Shown here piece by piece: positions 35,466 to 45,168 of a DNA stretch of 64,000 bases; within the stretch, counting starts at the first letter, position 1; the number at the start of each line of letters is the position of its first letter. Under the pieces are notes generated by a model. It did not search any database and had not been told where the DNA came from. It worked only from the letters and a program-made list of their open reading frames with translations. Origin of the DNA: Synechococcus sp. NB0720_010 (GTDB lineage Bacteria > Cyanobacteriota > Cyanobacteriia > PCC-6307 > Cyanobiaceae); assembly GCF_023078835.1 (NCBI RefSeq), contig NZ_CP090898.1:1180045-1244044 (forward strand), written 5' to 3'. The position numbers and the translations under genes were made by a program.

Positions 35466-35702
35466 CTAAAGGCCCAGGAGACGAATTCGAAAGTCAGCCA
35501 CCTGGCTGGCCCGATCGGGATTACTCAACATGAAGGGGTGCTCACTGCACTCCGCGATGGCCTGCTGCTTTTTTTCGTCGGTGGACAGCCCCTCGTGGCG
35601 ACCGGTCGACTGATGACGCTTCCAGGCCGCGTCAAACACCATTCCAAAGCTGTCGGCGTTATCGAACAGCTCACCCGGCTTCTCAGGGATATGGATCGGC
35701 AT
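35466..35702 (-). CDS. Small hypothetical protein
   Basis: 78 residues: MPIHIPEKPGELFDNADSFG, then VFDAAWKRHQSTGRHEGLST and SEHPFMLSNPDRASQVADF. Soluble, no signal or membrane segment. The ordered, hydrophilic-hydrophobic mix and lack of low complexity suggest a real gene. Located between tRNA-Phe and cpcT on the same strand. Function unknown. Confidence 0.65.
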   Translation of the reverse strand: MPIHIPEKPGELFDNADSFGMVFDAAWKRHQSTGRHEGLSTDEKKQQAIAECSEHPFMLSNPDRASQVADFRIRLLGL

Positions 35703-35745
35703 GACAAGCGGACAAGCTGACGCTTGAAGGCTACGAGGTTGAAGA

Positions 35746-35818
35746 TGCCAGGACCCAGATTTGAACTGGGGACACGGCGATTTTCAATCGCCTGCTCTAC
35801 CAACTGAGCTATCCCGGC
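35746..35818 (-). tRNA. tRNA-Phe (anticodon GAA)
   Basis: 73-nt cloverleaf; acceptor GCCGGGA/TCCTGGC with discriminator A. Anticodon stem GGCGA/TCGCC, loop TTGAAAA gives GAA. T-loop TTCAAAT. CCA not encoded. Confidence 0.96.
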
Positions 35819-35897
35819 CCGTCGCTCGCGCGACTTGCGGATCTTAGATCACGGCCCCCCTCGGCTTCGGGGAGAAGGGCCATCTGGATCAGCCGTT

Positions 35898-36167
35898 TCA
35901 GGCCTGCGGCATCGCCCGCAACATCGCCACCAGGGTGCGGTGGGCATCCTCACTGTCACTCAGGGTGTGATCGAAGCGAACTTCGACGCTGGCCCCGTCG
36001 ACCTCCAACTCCATAGCCTCCGGACGGACAGCCACCATCCGCGCCGCCCCTGGGGCCTCGATGCCGCCGTAGTGGCGGGCGTAGGCCAGGACCGCCTCAG
36101 CGTGGTCGTCATTCATGTGCTTACAGATCCGATCACTCACGGCGGAGGTGAGAGGGTCAGCGGCCAT
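35898..36167 (-). CDS. DUF2470 domain protein
   Basis: 89 residues consisting almost wholly of a DUF2470 domain: DRICKHMNDDHAEAVLAYAR, then MVAVRPEAMELEVDG and VRFDHTLSDSEDAHRTLVAM. The HMNDDHAEA motif is the mark of the domain, also found at the C-terminus of HugZ-type haem-binding proteins. A haem- or FMN-related role is possible but unproven. Stands alone between tRNA-Phe and the small membrane gene. Confidence 0.85.
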   Translation of the reverse strand: MAADPLTSAVSDRICKHMNDDHAEAVLAYARHYGGIEAPGAARMVAVRPEAMELEVDGASVEVRFDHTLSDSEDAHRTLVAMLRAMPQA

Positions 36168-36203
36168 CGGGATCCTGCGGATCGGCTGATTCTGAAGCCT
36201 GCC

Positions 36204-36323
36204 CTAGGCCCCTGCGAAGCGCTGCCAGAGCAGAAGACCCAGACGGATTCCCGAGAAGCCCACGTAGCCCGCCAGGATCACAAACAAGCCAATCGAGAGC
36301 CAGGAGGCGAGGCGTTCCTTCAC
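36204..36323 (-). CDS. 39-residue single-span membrane protein
   Basis: Starts at a GTG that overlaps the sugar kinase stop as GTGA. Sequence starts [14 protein letters not shown] (initiating Val read as Met) and continues VILAGYVGFSGIRLGLLLW, then QRFAGA. One transmembrane helix, positive tail. The tight coupling makes it a likely gene rather than noise. Function unknown. Confidence 0.6.
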   Translation of the reverse strand: MKERLASWLSIGLFVILAGYVGFSGIRLGLLLWQRFAGA

Positions 36324-37579
36324 GGGGGGCAGACAGCAGAGAGCGCCAGTCTGGCCATGCCCGAGGCCGCGCTGCACTGGGGCCGGTTCAGCACCGGAAC
36401 CCCCAGGATGCGTTGACGGATCAGCCGCCACTGGGGATTGCGGGCCCCACCGCCCAAGCTGATCACCCGCTGAACCGGCTCAGCGCCCAGGCGCTGCAGG
36501 GCCGCCCAGCCCTGGGCCTCAATCCGCGCCAAACCCTCCAGCAATCCCTGCAGGTAGAGCGCATCGCTGATGGGCCGGGGCTCCAGGACCGGCTCCAGGG
36601 TCGGATCGTCCACCGGGAAGCGCTCGCCGGGCCGAGGCAGGGGCCGAAGCGCCAGGCCGCTGCTGGAGCGCGGATCAATCTGACGACTCAACTCAACGAG
36701 GAGGGCATCGGAGAAGAACTGGCGCAGGACCCCAGCCCCGGCATTGGAGGCGCCCCCCACGAGCCACCGGCCCGCCACCCGATGACAACTGATGCCCGGT
36801 CCCGCTAGCGGTTGCGCCGCAAATTGCTTGAGCACCAAGGTGGTGCCGAGCACCGTCACCCCATCACCGGGCTGGGGATCAGCCGCCAGGACCGCGGCAT
36901 TGGCATCGGTGCTGCCCGCCACCACCTGGCACGGGGCCGGTAACCCCAGGGCGCTCCGGGCGTTCTGCGAGAGGGGCCCAAGGACCGCGCCGGAGCGCAC
37001 CACCTCCGGCAGCGCCGCACTCCAGGGTTGCTCAGCAATGGCGCCTTGCCAGCACTGCCGGCCCAGGTCCCATCCCAGGCGGAGGTTGTTGCCTTCCTCG
37101 CCGAAGCGCCAGTCCCCAAGCAACCACCCGCTCAGCCAGTCGGCCTGATGACGCATCAGGAGGGAGCTAGAGCCACTCCCCTCGAGCAAGCGCAGCACCC
37201 GGGCCAGGCTGCCACTGGCACTGGCGGCTGGAGCAGAAGCGCTGCCCGCCAGCACGGCTGCCGCCGAGGCCTGCTCAGGGCAGGCCAGGAAATAGGGCAG
37301 GGCCTGGCCCCTGGGATCGCCATTGGCGGCGCAGGCCAGCACGGTGCCCGAGGTGCCATCGACCGCGACAGCGGCCACCCGATCACGCAGCTCTTGAGGC
37401 AACTCTGCGCAGAGGGCAACCACCCCCTCGCGCCAGCCCTGGGGGTCCTCAAAACAGCGGGGGTAGTTCGCAGATCGCTCCGCCAGCAGGGTGCCGGAGG
37501 GATCCATCAGTGCCAGACGCAGGCCACTGGTACCCAGGTCAATCCCTAGGCCCAGGGGCTCACGGCTGGCTGCAATCAA
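36320..37579 (-). CDS. FGGY-family carbohydrate kinase (ribulose/xylulose kinase type)
   Basis: 419 residues from TTG 37579, overlapping the metK stop as TTGA. FGGY landmarks: [70 protein letters not shown] and [20 protein letters not shown]. Homologs in cyanobacteria phosphorylate D-ribulose or a similar pentulose; the exact sugar cannot be read from sequence. It is translationally coupled with metK upstream and the 39-residue protein downstream. Confidence 0.88.
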   Translation of the reverse strand: MIAASREPLGLGIDLGTSGLRLALMDPSGTLLAERSANYPRCFEDPQGWREGVVALCAELPQELRDRVAAVAVDGTSGTVLACAANGDPRGQALPYFLACPEQASAAAVLAGSASAPAASASGSLARVLRLLEGSGSSSLLMRHQADWLSGWLLGDWRFGEEGNNLRLGWDLGRQCWQGAIAEQPWSAALPEVVRSGAVLGPLSQNARSALGLPAPCQVVAGSTDANAAVLAADPQPGDGVTVLGTTLVLKQFAAQPLAGPGISCHRVAGRWLVGGASNAGAGVLRQFFSDALLVELSRQIDPRSSSGLALRPLPRPGERFPVDDPTLEPVLEPRPISDALYLQGLLEGLARIEAQGWAALQRLGAEPVQRVISLGGGARNPQWRLIRQRILGVPVLNRPQCSAASGMARLALSAVCPP

Positions 37580-38811
37580 GCGGCGGCAGCTTGCTTCAGG
37601 GTGGCAGCGACGGCCTCGACGTTCTCCCAGGGGAGGTTCAGGTCACTGCGGCCGAAGTGGCCGTAAGCGGCGACGTCCTGGTAGAAGTCTCCGCCGCGCT
37701 GCTGGGGCAGGTTGCGCAGGCCGAAGGTGTCGATGATCGCGCCGGGGCGCAGATCGAAGTTCTCCTGAACCAGAGCGGTGAGGGCGTCATTGCTGACCAC
37801 GCCGGTGCCGAAGCTCTCGACCAGGATGCTGACCGGCTTGGCCACACCGATGGCATAGCTCAGCTGAACCTCAGCCTTGCGGGCCAGCCCCGCGGCCACC
37901 AGGGCCTTCGCCACGTAGCGAGCGGCATAAGCCGCGGAGCGGTCCACCTTGGTGGGATCTTTGCCGGAGAAGGCACCACCGCCATGGCGGGCATAGCCGC
38001 CATAGGTGTCAACGATGATCTTGCGGCCGGTGAGACCGGCATCCCCTTGGGGACCACCGACCACGAACTTGCCGGTGGGGTTCACCAGGAAGCGGGTGCT
38101 GTCCTTAGAGGGCTTCAGGCTGAGGTCCGCGGTGGCGGGCTCCACCACATGGCTCCAGAGGTCCGCCGAGATGCGCTCACGGATGGCCTTCTCTTCGCTC
38201 ACCCCATCGATCTCAGAGATGTGCTGGGTGGAGATCAAGATCGTGTCGATCGCCACGGGCTGGTCGTTCTCATAAACGACGCTGACCTGGGTTTTGCCGT
38301 CAGGCAGCAGATAGGGGAGGGTGCCGTTGTGGCGCACCTCAGCCAGGCGCCGCGAGAGGCGGTGGGCCAGGCTGATGGGGAGCGGCATCAGCTCCGGGGT
38401 CTCGTTGCAGGCGAAACCAAACATGATTCCCTGGTCACCCGCACCCACCAGATCCAGGGGGTCACCGGCGTGGTCGTCGGCCTCGTTCACGCCCTGGGCA
38501 ATGTCCGGCGACTGCTGATCCAGGGCCACCAACACCGCACAGCTGTTGGCGTCAAAACCACCCGCGCGGGCTCCGGAGTAGCCGATCTTCTCGATCACAC
38601 CGCGCACCAGGCCAATGTAATCAACCTTGGCGGTGGTGGTGACCTCACCAGTAATCAGGCAAAGCCCGGTGTTGACTACGGTTTCGCAGGCCACCCGGGA
38701 CGCCGGGTCCTGAGCCAGCAGGGCGTCCAGCACCGCATCACTCACCTGGTCGCAGATTTTGTCGGGATGACCTTCGGTCACCGACTCTGAGGTGAAGACG
38801 TAACGACTCAT
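37576..38811 (-). CDS. metK: S-adenosylmethionine synthase
   Basis: 411 residues from ATG 38811 ([20 protein letters not shown]). Catalytic blocks: [73 protein letters not shown]. It makes SAM from methionine and ATP. The frame is open upstream into a HAD phosphatase with no stop, so MetK may be made from its own start, as a fusion, or both. It feeds speD and many methyltransferases. Confidence 0.97.
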   Translation of the reverse strand: MSRYVFTSESVTEGHPDKICDQVSDAVLDALLAQDPASRVACETVVNTGLCLITGEVTTTAKVDYIGLVRGVIEKIGYSGARAGGFDANSCAVLVALDQQSPDIAQGVNEADDHAGDPLDLVGAGDQGIMFGFACNETPELMPLPISLAHRLSRRLAEVRHNGTLPYLLPDGKTQVSVVYENDQPVAIDTILISTQHISEIDGVSEEKAIRERISADLWSHVVEPATADLSLKPSKDSTRFLVNPTGKFVVGGPQGDAGLTGRKIIVDTYGGYARHGGGAFSGKDPTKVDRSAAYAARYVAKALVAAGLARKAEVQLSYAIGVAKPVSILVESFGTGVVSNDALTALVQENFDLRPGAIIDTFGLRNLPQQRGGDFYQDVAAYGHFGRSDLNLPWENVEAVAATLKQAAAA

Positions 38812-39627
38812 TCCCGAGTGAAGCAAGTAATGCGTAGGGGCCAACTTAGGGGAGCGACGCACGCTCAACTCACTCCAGGCATGCACCAATGGATGCGGCT
38901 CCGCCAAGGGCGGTGGCGTGCGCCAGGCCGCGGTGTAACCCAGAGCCAAGGGATGGGGAATCCCTGCAGCGACGGCCATGCGCAGATCACTGTTGGCGTC
39001 GCCGATCAGGGCGCAGCGGCGCGGTTCAACGCCGAGCTCCGCGCACAGCCCGTGGACCGCCTCCGGGTCGGGTTTGCGCGGTCGATGCTCGGCGCTCCAG
39101 AGCCCGCAGAAGTAATCCCGCAGTCCATGGGCCCTGAGGAAGTGCTCAATGCCGGCCATGTCGTCGTTGCTGATCACAGCGCAACGCACCCCGGCCAACC
39201 GCAACTGCTCAAGCCAAGGCAGAAGGCCCTCGGTCGTCGCGCTCGTGGGCAGCGGGGCATCCGTGGAGCGGCGGGCATCCACGGCATCAGCCTCGGCAAA
39301 GACCCGCTCACTGAGGGCCAGCGCCTCGGGCCAGCCCAGACCGACCTGAACCAAGGCGGTGGCCGTCGCGATCAGGTTGTGATCGCGGCTAGCCACCGCC
39401 GTGATCCCCGCGGGACAGACGGAATCGGCACGCAGGCCATAGGCCCGTTGCAGCAAATCCTTGAGCGGCTCACGCCGCTCGGAGCTGACCAGCTCCAGAC
39501 AGAGAAAAACCCTGGCTTCCGCCAGGGTGAGTAGCTGGGGCTCACTGATGCTGAGGGTGCCGTCCTTGTCGAACAGCACCGCATCAATGGCTCCAAGCTC
39601 CGTGCCACGCAACAGGAGCTCAGCCAT
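37576..39627 (-). CDS. HAD-family hydrolase reading in frame into metK (683-residue frame)
   Basis: The first 255 residues are a complete HAD phosphatase: motif [11 protein letters not shown], motif [13 protein letters not shown], motif [13 protein letters not shown], motif [16 protein letters not shown]. Usually this protein and MetK are separate neighbours. Here no stop separates them: after ELSV the frame continues [16 protein letters not shown] and enters MetK at MSRYVFTSE. The 16-residue joint looks like translated leader rather than a domain linker. HAD start is 9 bp past rpsA. Real fusion, read-through with internal MetK start, or a lost stop all remain possible. Confidence 0.75.
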   Translation of the reverse strand: MAELLLRGTELGAIDAVLFDKDGTLSISEPQLLTLAEARVFLCLELVSSERREPLKDLLQRAYGLRADSVCPAGITAVASRDHNLIATATALVQVGLGWPEALALSERVFAEADAVDARRSTDAPLPTSATTEGLLPWLEQLRLAGVRCAVISNDDMAGIEHFLRAHGLRDYFCGLWSAEHRPRKPDPEAVHGLCAELGVEPRRCALIGDANSDLRMAVAAGIPHPLALGYTAAWRTPPPLAEPHPLVHAWSELSVRRSPKLAPTHYLLHSGMSRYVFTSESVTEGHPDKICDQVSDAVLDALLAQDPASRVACETVVNTGLCLITGEVTTTAKVDYIGLVRGVIEKIGYSGARAGGFDANSCAVLVALDQQSPDIAQGVNEADDHAGDPLDLVGAGDQGIMFGFACNETPELMPLPISLAHRLSRRLAEVRHNGTLPYLLPDGKTQVSVVYENDQPVAIDTILISTQHISEIDGVSEEKAIRERISADLWSHVVEPATADLSLKPSKDSTRFLVNPTGKFVVGGPQGDAGLTGRKIIVDTYGGYARHGGGAFSGKDPTKVDRSAAYAARYVAKALVAAGLARKAEVQLSYAIGVAKPVSILVESFGTGVVSNDALTALVQENFDLRPGAIIDTFGLRNLPQQRGGDFYQDVAAYGHFGRSDLNLPWENVEAVAATLKQAAAA

Positions 39628-39636
39628 GGCTCAGCT

Positions 39637-40701
39637 TCACTCGTAACCCATTTCGCCGTCTTCAGCCTGCTCAAGCAGCATCTGCTTGTAGCGAGCGGCC
39701 ATTTCCTCAGCCTTCTCGAAGACCTTCTGGGGATCGGTGAGCATGTCACCGGGCTCGGGCTCGAGGGCTTTGGTCGAGAGGGAGATACGACCACGCTCGG
39801 CGTCGAGGTCGATGATCATGACCTTCATCTGGTCATTGACATTGAGGACCGTGTGAGGGGTCTCAATGTGCTCGTGGCTGATCTCAGAGATGTGCAGCAG
39901 GCCGCTGACACCGCCGATGTCGATAAAGGCGCCGTAGGGCTTGATGCCGCGGACGGTACCGATGACCACTTCGCCCACTTCCAGGCGGTTCATCTTGCGC
40001 TCCACCAGGGCGCGGCGATGGCTGAGGACGAGGCGGTTGCGCTCTTCGTCCACCTCAAGGAACTTCAGGGGCAGGAACTCAGCAACCAGCTCTTCCTTGG
40101 GCTTGCGGGTGCTGATGTGGCTGCCGGGGATGAAGCCACGCAGACCTTCCACACGCACCAGTGCACCACCACGGTTGGTGGCAAACACTTCGCTGTAGAT
40201 GGTGGCGTCTTCCTTCTGCAGCTGACGAACACGCTCCCAGGCGCGCTGGTACTCGATCCGGCGGATCGAAAGGGTGAGCTGACCATCCTCGTTCTCTTCG
40301 CTGAGGATGAAGAACTCGCGCTCTTCGCCGGGCTCGAGCACGTCGCTGATGTGCTCAACACGGTTGATCGACACCTCCTGCATGGGCATGAAGGCGGCGG
40401 TCTTGGCGCCGATGTCAATCATCGAGCCCTTGGGCTCGATGGCGAACACGGTGCCCTTCACCACGTCGCCAGGCTTGAAGTTGTAGTCGTACTTGCTCAG
40501 CAGCGACGCGAACTCATCCAGGGTGAAGCCAACGCCGTCGAGATCGCGGGCCACAGCACGGCTGCTGGGGTCGTCGGCGCTGGGCACCTCTTCCGGAATA
40601 TCCAGATCGAGCTCAGCAGCAGCGTCAACCACGTCTTGATCGACAGCCTCAACGGCCACGTCGGTCTCGCTGGTGTTGAGATCGGAAGGGGTCACGGTCA
40701 T
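39637..40701 (-). CDS. rpsA: 30S ribosomal protein S1
   Basis: 354 residues, the shorter cyanobacterial form with three S1 (OB-fold) repeats: GDVVKGTVFAIEPKGSMIDI, VRVEGLRGFIPGSHISTRKP, and GEVVIGTVRGIKPYGAFIDI with GGVSGLLHISEISHEH. It brings mRNA to the 30S subunit. The acidic N-terminal 50 residues are typical. A TATAGT -10 lies 75 bp upstream. HAD-metK may be co-transcribed. Confidence 0.96.
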   Translation of the reverse strand: MTVTPSDLNTSETDVAVEAVDQDVVDAAAELDLDIPEEVPSADDPSSRAVARDLDGVGFTLDEFASLLSKYDYNFKPGDVVKGTVFAIEPKGSMIDIGAKTAAFMPMQEVSINRVEHISDVLEPGEEREFFILSEENEDGQLTLSIRRIEYQRAWERVRQLQKEDATIYSEVFATNRGGALVRVEGLRGFIPGSHISTRKPKEELVAEFLPLKFLEVDEERNRLVLSHRRALVERKMNRLEVGEVVIGTVRGIKPYGAFIDIGGVSGLLHISEISHEHIETPHTVLNVNDQMKVMIIDLDAERGRISLSTKALEPEPGDMLTDPQKVFEKAEEMAARYKQMLLEQAEDGEMGYE

Positions 40702-40776
40702 GGAGAGTCGGCGGACTGCCCGAGGCAGCGCGAAGGAACCGATGCGTCAGCCGCCACCGACGCAGGGGAATCCAAA

Positions 40777-40782
40777 ACTATA
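40777..40782 (-). promoter_or_regulatory. Probable -10 element of rpsA
   Basis: Minus-strand TATAGT about 75 nt before the rpsA ATG, in a short non-coding gap. No clear -35, as is common for picocyanobacterial promoters. Confidence 0.4.
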
Positions 40783-40815
40783 GAGGTCAGCTGCGGACGG
40801 GCCCTTCAGGCGTCT

Positions 40816-41298
40816 CTAACCAACCGCTGCCAAGGATTTGCCCTTGGGCTTGCGGTTCAGACCGTCCAAGGTGGCGACGAAATCGGCAACGCTCTGAAAC
40901 TGGCGGTAGACCGAGGCAAACCGGATGTAGGCCACATCGCTCATCCCCGCCAGGTGCTGCAGGGCTAATTCGCCGATGTCCTTGCTGGAGACTTCGCGGC
41001 CCGTGCGCCCCTGAAGCTCCAACTCCAGTTCATCGACGACCAGCTCAAGACGGCTGGGCTCGAGCCCGGTTTTATCGCAAGCCCGCAGCAGACCATGCAG
41101 CAACTTGCTGCGATTGAAGGCCTCACGATTCCCACTGCGCTTCAAGACCGTGATCGGTGCCGTCTCCACCCGCTCGTAGGTGGTGAAGCGGAACTCGCAG
41201 TTCAGGCACTCCCGACGGCGACGCACACTCCGGCCGGTGTCCGCGGAACGCGATTCGAGAACGCGGCTATCGGTGTGCTGACAGGAGGGGCACTGCAT
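40816..41298 (-). CDS. nrdR: Transcriptional repressor NrdR
   Basis: 160 residues from ATG 41298. The zinc ribbon [17 protein letters not shown]... then [20 protein letters not shown] gives CxxC/CxxC ligands. The ATP-cone domain follows ([41 protein letters not shown]). NrdR senses (d)ATP and represses ribonucleotide reductase genes, none of which is in this window. Single gene upstream of rpsA. Confidence 0.96.
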   Translation of the reverse strand: MQCPSCQHTDSRVLESRSADTGRSVRRRRECLNCEFRFTTYERVETAPITVLKRSGNREAFNRSKLLHGLLRACDKTGLEPSRLELVVDELELELQGRTGREVSSKDIGELALQHLAGMSDVAYIRFASVYRQFQSVADFVATLDGLNRKPKGKSLAAVG

Positions 41299-41490
41299 GC
41301 CCGAGATTCCGCCCGAGAAGATGCTCAAGTTTAGACAGAACAATTGCCTTTGAGAAGGGCTGCCGCAACTTGGGTCTTGCCAAGCAACAGGCCAACTCCC
41401 TGGTCGAGCCCGTGAGACTCAGGTGTCAATCAAGATCCCGCCAAGTCGAAATGAGATTGCCTTAAGGGAAGCCACGGCGTTCAAGCAACA

Positions 41491-41515
41491 AAAAACCCCC
41501 GCTTTTGGCGGGGGT
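41491..41515 (-). terminator. Terminator after psbT
   Basis: Minus-strand stem ACCCCCGC/GCGGGGGT, loop CAAAA, then T-run; 22 bp past psbT. Confidence 0.9.
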
Positions 41516-41537
41516 CGTTGAACTCCTGAGAGTCAAA

Positions 41538-41633
41538 TCACTTGCCGATCTTCGGGGGATCGCGGAAGGCGATCGCGAAAAACAGGGTGGAGATGGCTAA
41601 CGCCAGGATCAGGATGTAAGCGAAGCTTTCCAT
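41538..41633 (-). CDS. psbT: Photosystem II protein T
   Basis: 31 residues: [19 protein letters not shown], then [12 protein letters not shown]. This is a standard PsbT with one membrane helix, sited at the PSII dimer interface near CP47. It follows psbB by 18 bp, the conserved psbB-psbT arrangement, with a good AGGTAA-type ribosome site. Ends in a terminator. Confidence 0.95.
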   Translation of the reverse strand: MESFAYILILALAISTLFFAIAFRDPPKIGK

Positions 41634-41651
41634 GAGTTACCTCCGAGGCGC

Positions 41652-43211
41652 TCAGCTGAGGGTGGTGCCTGCGGGGGGCACATAGCCCTCCGGCAGACGA
41701 CGGGTGGAACGGTCGCCCAGTTTCTGGAACAGACCGAACTCAACCTGCTCACCGAGATCGGGGTCGATACCGGCGAACACATCGCGGTAGAGGGTGCGAG
41801 CACCGTGCCAGATGTGACCGAAGAAGAACAGCAGCGCGAAGCAGGCGTGTCCGAAGGTGAACCAGCCGCGGGGTGAACTGCGGAAGGTGCCGTCAGAGTG
41901 ATAGGTCTCACGGTCGAACTCGAAGGCTTCGCCGAGCTGGGCCTTACGAGCCAGGCGCTTCACGTCAGCAGGATCGGTGAAGGTCTGACCGTTGAGGGCG
42001 CCGCCATAGACGGTGGCGGTCACGCCGGTCTGCTCGAAGGAGTACTTCGCTTCAGCGCGGCGGAAAGGAATGTCAGCGCGGACGATGCCCTGGCTGTCTT
42101 CCAGAACCACAGGGAAGTTCTCGAAGAAGTTGGGCAGACGACGCACCTCGAGATCACGCCCCTGGCTATCGGTGAAGGACACGTGTCCGAGCCAGCCGGT
42201 GGGCAGGCCATCACCGTTCACCATCGGACCCACTCGGAACAGGCCGCCTTTGGCAGGGCTGTTGCCGACGTAGTCGTAGAAGGCGAGCTTCTCAGGAATC
42301 TGGGCGTAGGCCTGTTCCTTGGTGGCACCGTTGTCCAGAGCGGTCTGAACGCGGCGGTTGATCTCGGTCTTGAAGTAACCCTGGTCCCACTGGTAGCGGG
42401 TCGGGCCAAAGAGTTCGATCGGGGTCGCTGCAGCGCCGTACCACATGGTTCCGGCCACGATGAATGCGGCAAAGAACACAGCGGCAATGGCGCTGGCGAG
42501 AACGGTCTCGATGTTGCCCATCCGAAGAGCCTTGTAGAGGCGCTCGGGCGGACGAGTGGTGATGTGGAAGATGCCGGCAATGATGCCGACGATGCCTGCG
42601 GCGATGTGGTGGGCAACGATGCCACCGGGGTTGAAGGGGTTGAAGCCCTCAGGTCCCCAAGAGGGTTGAACCGCTTCAAGGTGGCCGGTGACGCCGTAGG
42701 GGTCAGAGACCCACATACCGGGGCCGAACACACCGGTCAGGTGGAACGCACCAAAACCAAAGCAGCCAAGGCCAGCAAGCAGCAGGTGGATGCCGAAGAT
42801 CTTGGGGAGGTCCAGAGCAGGCTCGCCAGTGCGAGGGTCCTGCCAGATCTCCAGATCCCAGTAGGTCCAGTGCCAGATGGCGGCCAGCATCAAGAGGCCA
42901 CTAAAAACGATGTGAGCAGCTGCCACACCTTCGAAGCTCCAGAAGCCGGGGTCAACACCGGTGGCACCGGTGATGCTCCAGCCGCCCCAGCTATCCGTCA
43001 CGCCCAGGCGAGCCATGAACGGCATGACGAACATGCCCTGGCGCCACATGGGGTTGAGCACCGGGTCGGAGGGATCGAAGATGGCCAGCTCATAGAGCGC
43101 CATGGAGCCGGCCCAGCCAGCAACCAAGGCAGTGTGCATGAGGTGCACGGCGAGCAAACGGCCCGGGTCGTTAATCACGACCGTGTGCACCCGATACCAG
43201 GGCAATCCCAT
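41652..43211 (-). CDS. psbB: Photosystem II CP47 chlorophyll apoprotein
   Basis: 519 residues, six transmembrane helices. [60 protein letters not shown], and [20 protein letters not shown] are classic CP47. The large lumenal loop E and the C-terminal [16 protein letters not shown] are complete. CP47 is the inner antenna of PSII. Operon with psbT; divergent from the ferredoxin-psbM pair. Confidence 0.98.
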   Translation of the reverse strand: MGLPWYRVHTVVINDPGRLLAVHLMHTALVAGWAGSMALYELAIFDPSDPVLNPMWRQGMFVMPFMARLGVTDSWGGWSITGATGVDPGFWSFEGVAAAHIVFSGLLMLAAIWHWTYWDLEIWQDPRTGEPALDLPKIFGIHLLLAGLGCFGFGAFHLTGVFGPGMWVSDPYGVTGHLEAVQPSWGPEGFNPFNPGGIVAHHIAAGIVGIIAGIFHITTRPPERLYKALRMGNIETVLASAIAAVFFAAFIVAGTMWYGAAATPIELFGPTRYQWDQGYFKTEINRRVQTALDNGATKEQAYAQIPEKLAFYDYVGNSPAKGGLFRVGPMVNGDGLPTGWLGHVSFTDSQGRDLEVRRLPNFFENFPVVLEDSQGIVRADIPFRRAEAKYSFEQTGVTATVYGGALNGQTFTDPADVKRLARKAQLGEAFEFDRETYHSDGTFRSSPRGWFTFGHACFALLFFFGHIWHGARTLYRDVFAGIDPDLGEQVEFGLFQKLGDRSTRRLPEGYVPPAGTTLS

Positions 43212-43489
43212 GGGGGTCAGGTCCGAGGAAACAATCCAGCCTTCCGCTTCAGAAAACCGAAATCGGAAGTCAGCGCGATCAGGGTTTGCCAGCGAAAGCC
43301 AGCAGACACTTGATCCGTGCTCGCGATCGTAAGGGGTTCAGCTGACGGAACGTTTTGATCGCCGCCGAGCTGAAACGTGCCGTGACGGGAAAACGACGCT
43401 GGGGCCCAAAGGCGTGGCCCCACCCGCGGCGGCGCGGTTACAAATCGCAATCCATTCCCTCAGAATGGAGGAATTCCGAACCTCCAGCC

Positions 43490-43948
43490 ATGCCGGTCAT
43501 TCGTTTTGTTCGCGAGGGGCGGGATGTGGAGTGCTATCCGGGCGAGAACCTGCGCGAGGTCGCCCTGCGCGAGGGACTTGAGCTGTATGGCCTGAAAGGA
43601 CAGCTCGGGAACTGCGGCGGCTGCGGGCAGTGCATCACCTGTTTTGTTGATGTGGTGGGCGAAAGCAGTCCCGGCAGCCTCAGTGGCCGGACCGCCGTCG
43701 AGGAGCAGAAACTGCGCCGCCGTCCCCAGACCTGGCGCCTGGCCTGCCAAACCCTGGTCCAACAATCGGTGCTGGTGCTGACCCGGCCCCAGGTGCGTTT
43801 TGGGGACGCCGAGGCGCGCATCGCTGCGGCCAAAGCCAGCCCTCTACCCGCCGGACCCACGGCCTGGCCCGAGCCGGAGCCCCAAGACGAGGACAGCCTG
43901 GAATCCGCTGAGGACGCCGAAAGCACAACGAGGGATGAAGAGGCCTGA
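43490..43948 (+). CDS. [2Fe-2S] ferredoxin with acidic tail
   Basis: 152 residues from ATG 43490. Residues 1-100 form the ferredoxin fold. Probable ligands are Cys42, Cys48 and Cys51 (GNCGGCGQCITCF, C-x5-C-x2-C) and Cys86 (RLACQTL); Cys45 is an extra. This C-x5-C-x2-C spacing is unlike the C-x4-C-x2-C of photosynthetic PetF. The tail after residue 115 is acidic and likely disordered. Its place between psbB and psbM is typical of picocyanobacteria and hints at a photosystem-related role. Confidence 0.88.
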   Translation: MPVIRFVREGRDVECYPGENLREVALREGLELYGLKGQLGNCGGCGQCITCFVDVVGESSPGSLSGRTAVEEQKLRRRPQTWRLACQTLVQQSVLVLTRPQVRFGDAEARIAAAKASPLPAGPTAWPEPEPQDEDSLESAEDAESTTRDEEA

Positions 43949-43996
43949 TCAAGCCCCGTTGGCGGTGATACGGTCACCGAGCTCAAGACTTTTGCG

Positions 43997-44101
43997 ATGG
44001 AAACCAACGACCTCGGCTTCGTCGCCAGCCTGATGTTCGTGCTGGTTCCGACGGTGTTCCTGATTGTTCTGTACATCCAGACCAGCAGCCGCCAGAGCTG
44101 A
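43997..44101 (+). CDS. psbM: Photosystem II protein M
   Basis: 34 residues: [19 protein letters not shown], then [15 protein letters not shown]. Normal PsbM with one membrane helix, at the PSII dimer interface. Lies 48 bp after the ferredoxin and is followed by a terminator hairpin. Confidence 0.95.
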   Translation: METNDLGFVASLMFVLVPTVFLIVLYIQTSSRQS

Positions 44102-44127
44102 CCGCTCCAGTTCAATGGTTCCGAAAA

Positions 44128-44164
44128 ACCCTGGACGCATCCATGTGATGCATCCGGGGTTTTC
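44128..44164 (+). terminator. Terminator after psbM
   Basis: Long imperfect hairpin (ACCCTGGACGCATC against GATGCATCCGGGGT, one mismatch and one wobble) then a T-rich run. Confidence 0.75.
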
Positions 44165-44198
44165 TTTGTCTCAGTTCTGAATCAGCAGCAGAACAGCG

Positions 44199-44232
44199 AA
44201 AACCCCCTAGGGCCTGGAGTCCTAGGGGGTTT
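44199..44232. terminator. Bidirectional terminator between psbM and the stress protein gene
   Basis: Perfect inverted repeat AAACCCCCTAGG / CCTAGGGGGTTT with 9-nt loop; T-tracts on either strand. Likely ends the minus-strand stress gene and backs up the psbM terminator. Confidence 0.8.
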
Positions 44233-44265
44233 CTTCGTACTCGAGTCAGCCGCGACTGCAGGCGG

Positions 44266-45114
44266 CTACTGACGCCCTTCGGGTTCGCGCACCAGAAGAA
44301 CCGGAGCCGGTGCATGGACCCTGATGTAGTCGCTCACCGAGGACCCAAGCAGACGATCGATATCGACCAGCCCGCGGGCCACCAGGGGACGACGGTCCTG
44401 CGAAGCAATCACGACCAAGTCAGCCTTGTGCTCTTCAGCGGCCTGACAGAAGCCGCGTCCGATGTCACCGGTGCCGTGGATCGCCTTCATCTCCACACCA
44501 AAGCCGCGGGCGCGCTGGACAGCCTTATCGAGCAACTCGTCGGCAGGGGTTGAACCGCCACGGGAAGGCGCGATGTCCTGGCGGCTGATGTGAACGCCGA
44601 GCAGGCTGCTGCCGGGCACATCACGCACTAATTCACAGGCCAGCTTCAGGGCATCGTCGCCAACCCCAGTGCCATCGATCGCCACCATCACGCGGTTGAT
44701 GTGACGGACATAAAGGTCGTCACGCACCAGCAACATCGGGCGAGTCGAGAGCTGGAAGACGTACTGGCTGGCGCTGTTGCTCAGGATCGACTGGAGCCGG
44801 CCCAGGCCCCGCGAGCCCATCACGATCAGGTCGGCATCAAGCTCATCGGCCACCTTCAAGACCGTTTGCTTGGTGTCGCCCTGGCGAATGATCGTGTTGA
44901 CCTCCGAAGGATTCAGCCCCAGCCGCTGAACGGCTTCAGCAACAATTCCAGCGGCTTTTTGGGAGTGCTCGGCATAGTCCTGACCCGCCTGCTCAGCGAC
45001 GACATGGAGCAGATTGATGCGGGCCTGACGCACGGTTGGAATGTCGCGCAGCATGCGCACCATTTCCTCAACGTGACCTTTGCCTGAATCGGCGATCAGA
45101 AGATTGCGAAACAC
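44266..45114 (-). CDS. Universal stress protein with two UspA domains
   Basis: 282 residues, two tandem Usp domains. The first (1-145) has the ATP-site pattern LIVMGSRGLGRLQSILSNSA. The second begins NRVMVAIDGTGVGDDALKLA and ends ASQDRRPLVARGLVDIDRLL plus GSSVSDYIRVHAPAPVLLVR, where the G-x2-G ATP motif is partly lost. Such tandem proteins respond to stress or growth arrest. A TAGGCT -10-like element is 22 bp upstream of the ATG. Confidence 0.93.
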   Translation of the reverse strand: MFRNLLIADSGKGHVEEMVRMLRDIPTVRQARINLLHVVAEQAGQDYAEHSQKAAGIVAEAVQRLGLNPSEVNTIIRQGDTKQTVLKVADELDADLIVMGSRGLGRLQSILSNSASQYVFQLSTRPMLLVRDDLYVRHINRVMVAIDGTGVGDDALKLACELVRDVPGSSLLGVHISRQDIAPSRGGSTPADELLDKAVQRARGFGVEMKAIHGTGDIGRGFCQAAEEHKADLVVIASQDRRPLVARGLVDIDRLLGSSVSDYIRVHAPAPVLLVREPEGRQ

Positions 45115-45135
45115 ATCCCAGGGGCGCGTTGGGGC

Positions 45136-45141
45136 AGCCTA
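45136..45141 (-). promoter_or_regulatory. Possible -10 element of the stress protein gene
   Basis: Minus-strand TAGGCT in CCATAGGCTG, close to the ATG; would give a very short leader. Weak. Confidence 0.25.
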
Positions 45142-45168
45142 TGGCTGAATTGCGCGCAACCTCGACTT

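Noticed and set aside
41565-41576. HIP1 (GCGATCGC) repeats as a lineage marker
   Set aside because: Only a few copies were noticed (for example in psbT and recF), not the dense pattern of many beta-cyanobacteria.
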